Source of the DNA: Hydractinia symbiolongicarpus
Taxonomy: Eukaryota > Cnidaria > Hydrozoa > Anthoathecata > Hydractiniidae
DNA: 64,000 bases
Assembly (NCBI RefSeq): GCF_029227915.1
Contig: NC_079878.1
Coordinates: 3,846,001 to 3,910,000 of the forward strand
Reading direction: 5' to 3'
A model generated the notes under the pieces. It did no database searches. It was given only the letters and a program-made list of their open reading frames with translations, and was not told the DNA's origin. Position 1 is the stretch's first letter. Each line of letters begins with the position of its first letter. This document shows positions 62,955-64,000 of the stretch, piece after piece. The position numbers and the translations under genes are program-made.

Positions 62955-63290
62955 TAACTTAATTTTTAAATAAAACTCTACCACAGCGCCCAGTACAATC
63001 GCTGCGTTCCAGCAATCAAGTCAAATTAAGAAGATTGTTACTTCTTGCAGTCAAACTGGCACATTTATCACATTTATAAGGTGAAAGTCCAAAATCAGTT
63101 CAATTAAGTCCCACAGTCAAACGTTTCACTGTTAAAAGGGATGCAACCTAGTAATATCCGAATACTATCGCTAAATACATGTGGGGAAGAATATGTGGCG
63201 CAACCGTTGTAACTCAAACGGATTGACACCGTTAGAAAGTCAATGAAATGTAGTTTTGAGAAGGTCTCTATGTCTTCAGTGCTTTCTAAC

Positions 63291-64000
63291 GGCCAGGATT
63301 GGTCCTAGAGTAAAAAAAGACTTATTTATCTAAATTTTTAAATAAAGCCCTACCACAGAGCCTAGTGTAATCGCTGGTTTCCAGCAATCATGTCAATTTA
63401 AGAAGAATGTTATTTCTTGGAGTCCAATTGGTTCATTTATCACATTTATAAGGTCACAGTCCAGAATCAGTTCAATTAATTCCCAGAGTCAATCGCTTCA
63501 CTGTTAAAAGCGATACAACCTAGTAATGTCGGAAAAAATCACTAAATACATGTTGGTACGAGTATGTGACGCGACCGTTGTAACTCAAACGGATTGACAC
63601 AGTTAGAAAGTCAATGAAATGTAATTTTTGAAACTGTCTCTATTTCTTCAGTGCAAACTAATGGCTGGAATTATTCCCACAGTAAAAAATGACTTATTTA
63701 ACTTAATTTTTAAATAAAACTCTACCACAGCGCCCAGTACAATCGCTGAGTTCCAGCAATCAAGTCAAATTAGGAAGATTGTTACTTCTTGTAGTCAAAC
63801 TGGCTCATTTATCACATTTATAAGGTCAAAGTCCAAAATCAGTTCAATTAAGTCCCACAGTCAAACGCTTCACTGTTAAAAGGGATGCAACCTAGTAATA
63901 TCCGAATACTATCGCTAAATACATGTTGGTGCGAACATGTGACGAAACCATTGTAACTCAAACGGATTGATACCGCCAAGAAGTCAATTAAATGTAGTGT
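63291..64000. repeat. Right-edge B units, array continues beyond window
   Basis: This follows 62,208 onward at an offset of 1,083 (CCTAGAG at 62,221 and 63,304), which is three units minus the 36-bp deletion. It shares TGGTTTCCAG and TTAATTCCCAGAG and the GCAAACTAATGGCTGG unit. The window ends mid-unit, so the right end of the array is not seen. Confidence 0.8.

Larger units (their letters stand above)
58856..63290. repeat. 4.44-kb super-unit, copy 2
   Basis: Follows copy 1 in order. It gains one 373-bp unit by duplication near 59.5-60.2 kb, has one 745-bp dimer fewer, then gains another unit at about 62.35-62.75 kb. The changes sum to about +1 bp, so the offset returns to 4,439. It ends near 63,290 with the GAGAAGGTCTCTATGTCTTC segment also seen at 58,820. 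Confidence 0.82.
5857..64000. repeat. Satellite B tandem array (about 373-bp unit)
   Basis: Head-to-tail array of about 155 units. The motif AAGAAGAATG, or its variants, falls at 5862, 6235, 6613, 6986, 7359 and 7737, giving spacings of 373-378. The same period holds to the right edge apart from the indel units listed separately. In order, each unit contains TCAAATTAAGAAGAATG, CATTTATAAGGTCAC, AATTAAGTCCCACAGTCAAT, GTTAAAAGCGAT, TAAATACATGTTGGTACG, GTGACGCAACCGTTG, GAAATGTAGTTTTTGA, CTCTATTTCTTCAG, GGATTGGTCCCACAG, a TTTAAAT tract, GCGCTACCACAGCGC and GTGTAATCGCTGA. No transposon or gene interrupts it over 58 kb. Subfamilies differ by diagnostic indels and substitutions. Confidence 0.97.

Noticed and set aside
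1-64000. CRISPR array
   Set aside because: Repeats are contiguous whole units of about 203 and 373 bp with no unique spacers, and there are no cas-like genes.
5857-64000. tRNA-derived repeat: GGTTCCACAG and GGATTGG resembling a Pol III B box
   Set aside because: No GGTTCGANTCC match, no paired A box at a suitable distance and no cloverleaf.
1-64000. Telomere-type repeats or rDNA next to the satellites
   Set aside because: No runs of TTAGGG, TTTAGGG or TTAGG on either strand, and nothing resembling ribosomal RNA.
5857-64000. Identity with named satellites such as the Drosophila 359-bp family, suggested by the similar unit length
   Set aside because: I see no sequence resemblance to the motifs I know for that family. 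Similar length alone is not evidence, and a database search would be needed.

Overview
This window is satellite DNA from end to end. I find no protein-coding gene, tRNA, rRNA, transposable element or CRISPR array on either strand. Two tandem-repeat families abut once. Satellite A has a unit of about 203 bp and fills bases 1 to about 5,856 as 29 units plus partial ends. Satellite B has a unit of about 373 bp and fills about 5,857 to 64,000 as roughly 155 units. Both arrays run off the window edges. Long homogenised arrays with nested multi-unit repeats are typical of eukaryotic centromeric, pericentromeric or other heterochromatin. I do not recognise either family, so I cannot name the species or clade. 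The short open frames in the region recur with the repeat periods and are by-products of the repeats.

Layout of satellite A (1-5,856): 203-bp units with AT-rich tracts, a GCCGGC palindrome and a CCCGGG-containing GC-richer segment. From about 700 to 2,900 the units form a three-unit, 592-bp higher-order repeat marked by a 17-bp deletion in one unit. From about 3,720 to 5,580 there is a duplication with a 1,216-bp offset. At 5,853-5,856 the array switches to satellite B at a 4-bp TGTC identity.

Layout of satellite B (5,857-64,000): a patchwork of segmental tandem duplications whose offsets are close to whole numbers of units. (1) A block of about 6 kb (6,130-12,290) is repeated at 12,470-16,800, with 1,490-bp tetramers nested inside. 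(2) A 746-bp dimer lies at 16,680-17,998. (3) A 1,861-bp pentamer lies at 18,598-22,186. (4) An independent 1,859-bp pentamer lies at 22,570-26,370. (5) A 6,209-bp super-unit at about 26,090-32,295 is repeated at 32,296-37,746, carrying nested 1,487-bp tetramers and a unit with a 120-bp deletion. (6) A mosaic at 37,747-43,520 includes a 101-bp sub-unit duplication. (7) A nearly identical 1,490-bp tetramer pair lies at about 43,520-46,500. (8) A 3,354-bp nine-unit repeat, made of 1,491 plus 1,863 bp, dominates 46,640-56,700. (9) A 4.44-kb super-unit at about 54,420-58,855 is repeated at 58,856-63,290.

The most interesting observations are as follows. The 373-bp B unit looks like an old dimer of two diverged halves of about 180-195 bp. 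Two short dyads recur in every unit, and one subfamily shows a paired change in a stem. A 221-bp segment at 32,103-32,323 matches a unit 29 kb away with one mismatch, although its neighbours belong to another subfamily. Sister duplications differ by single or double units in ways that fit unequal exchange. All comparisons were made by eye. Offsets are exact where anchor positions are given, and block boundaries are good to a few tens of bases.
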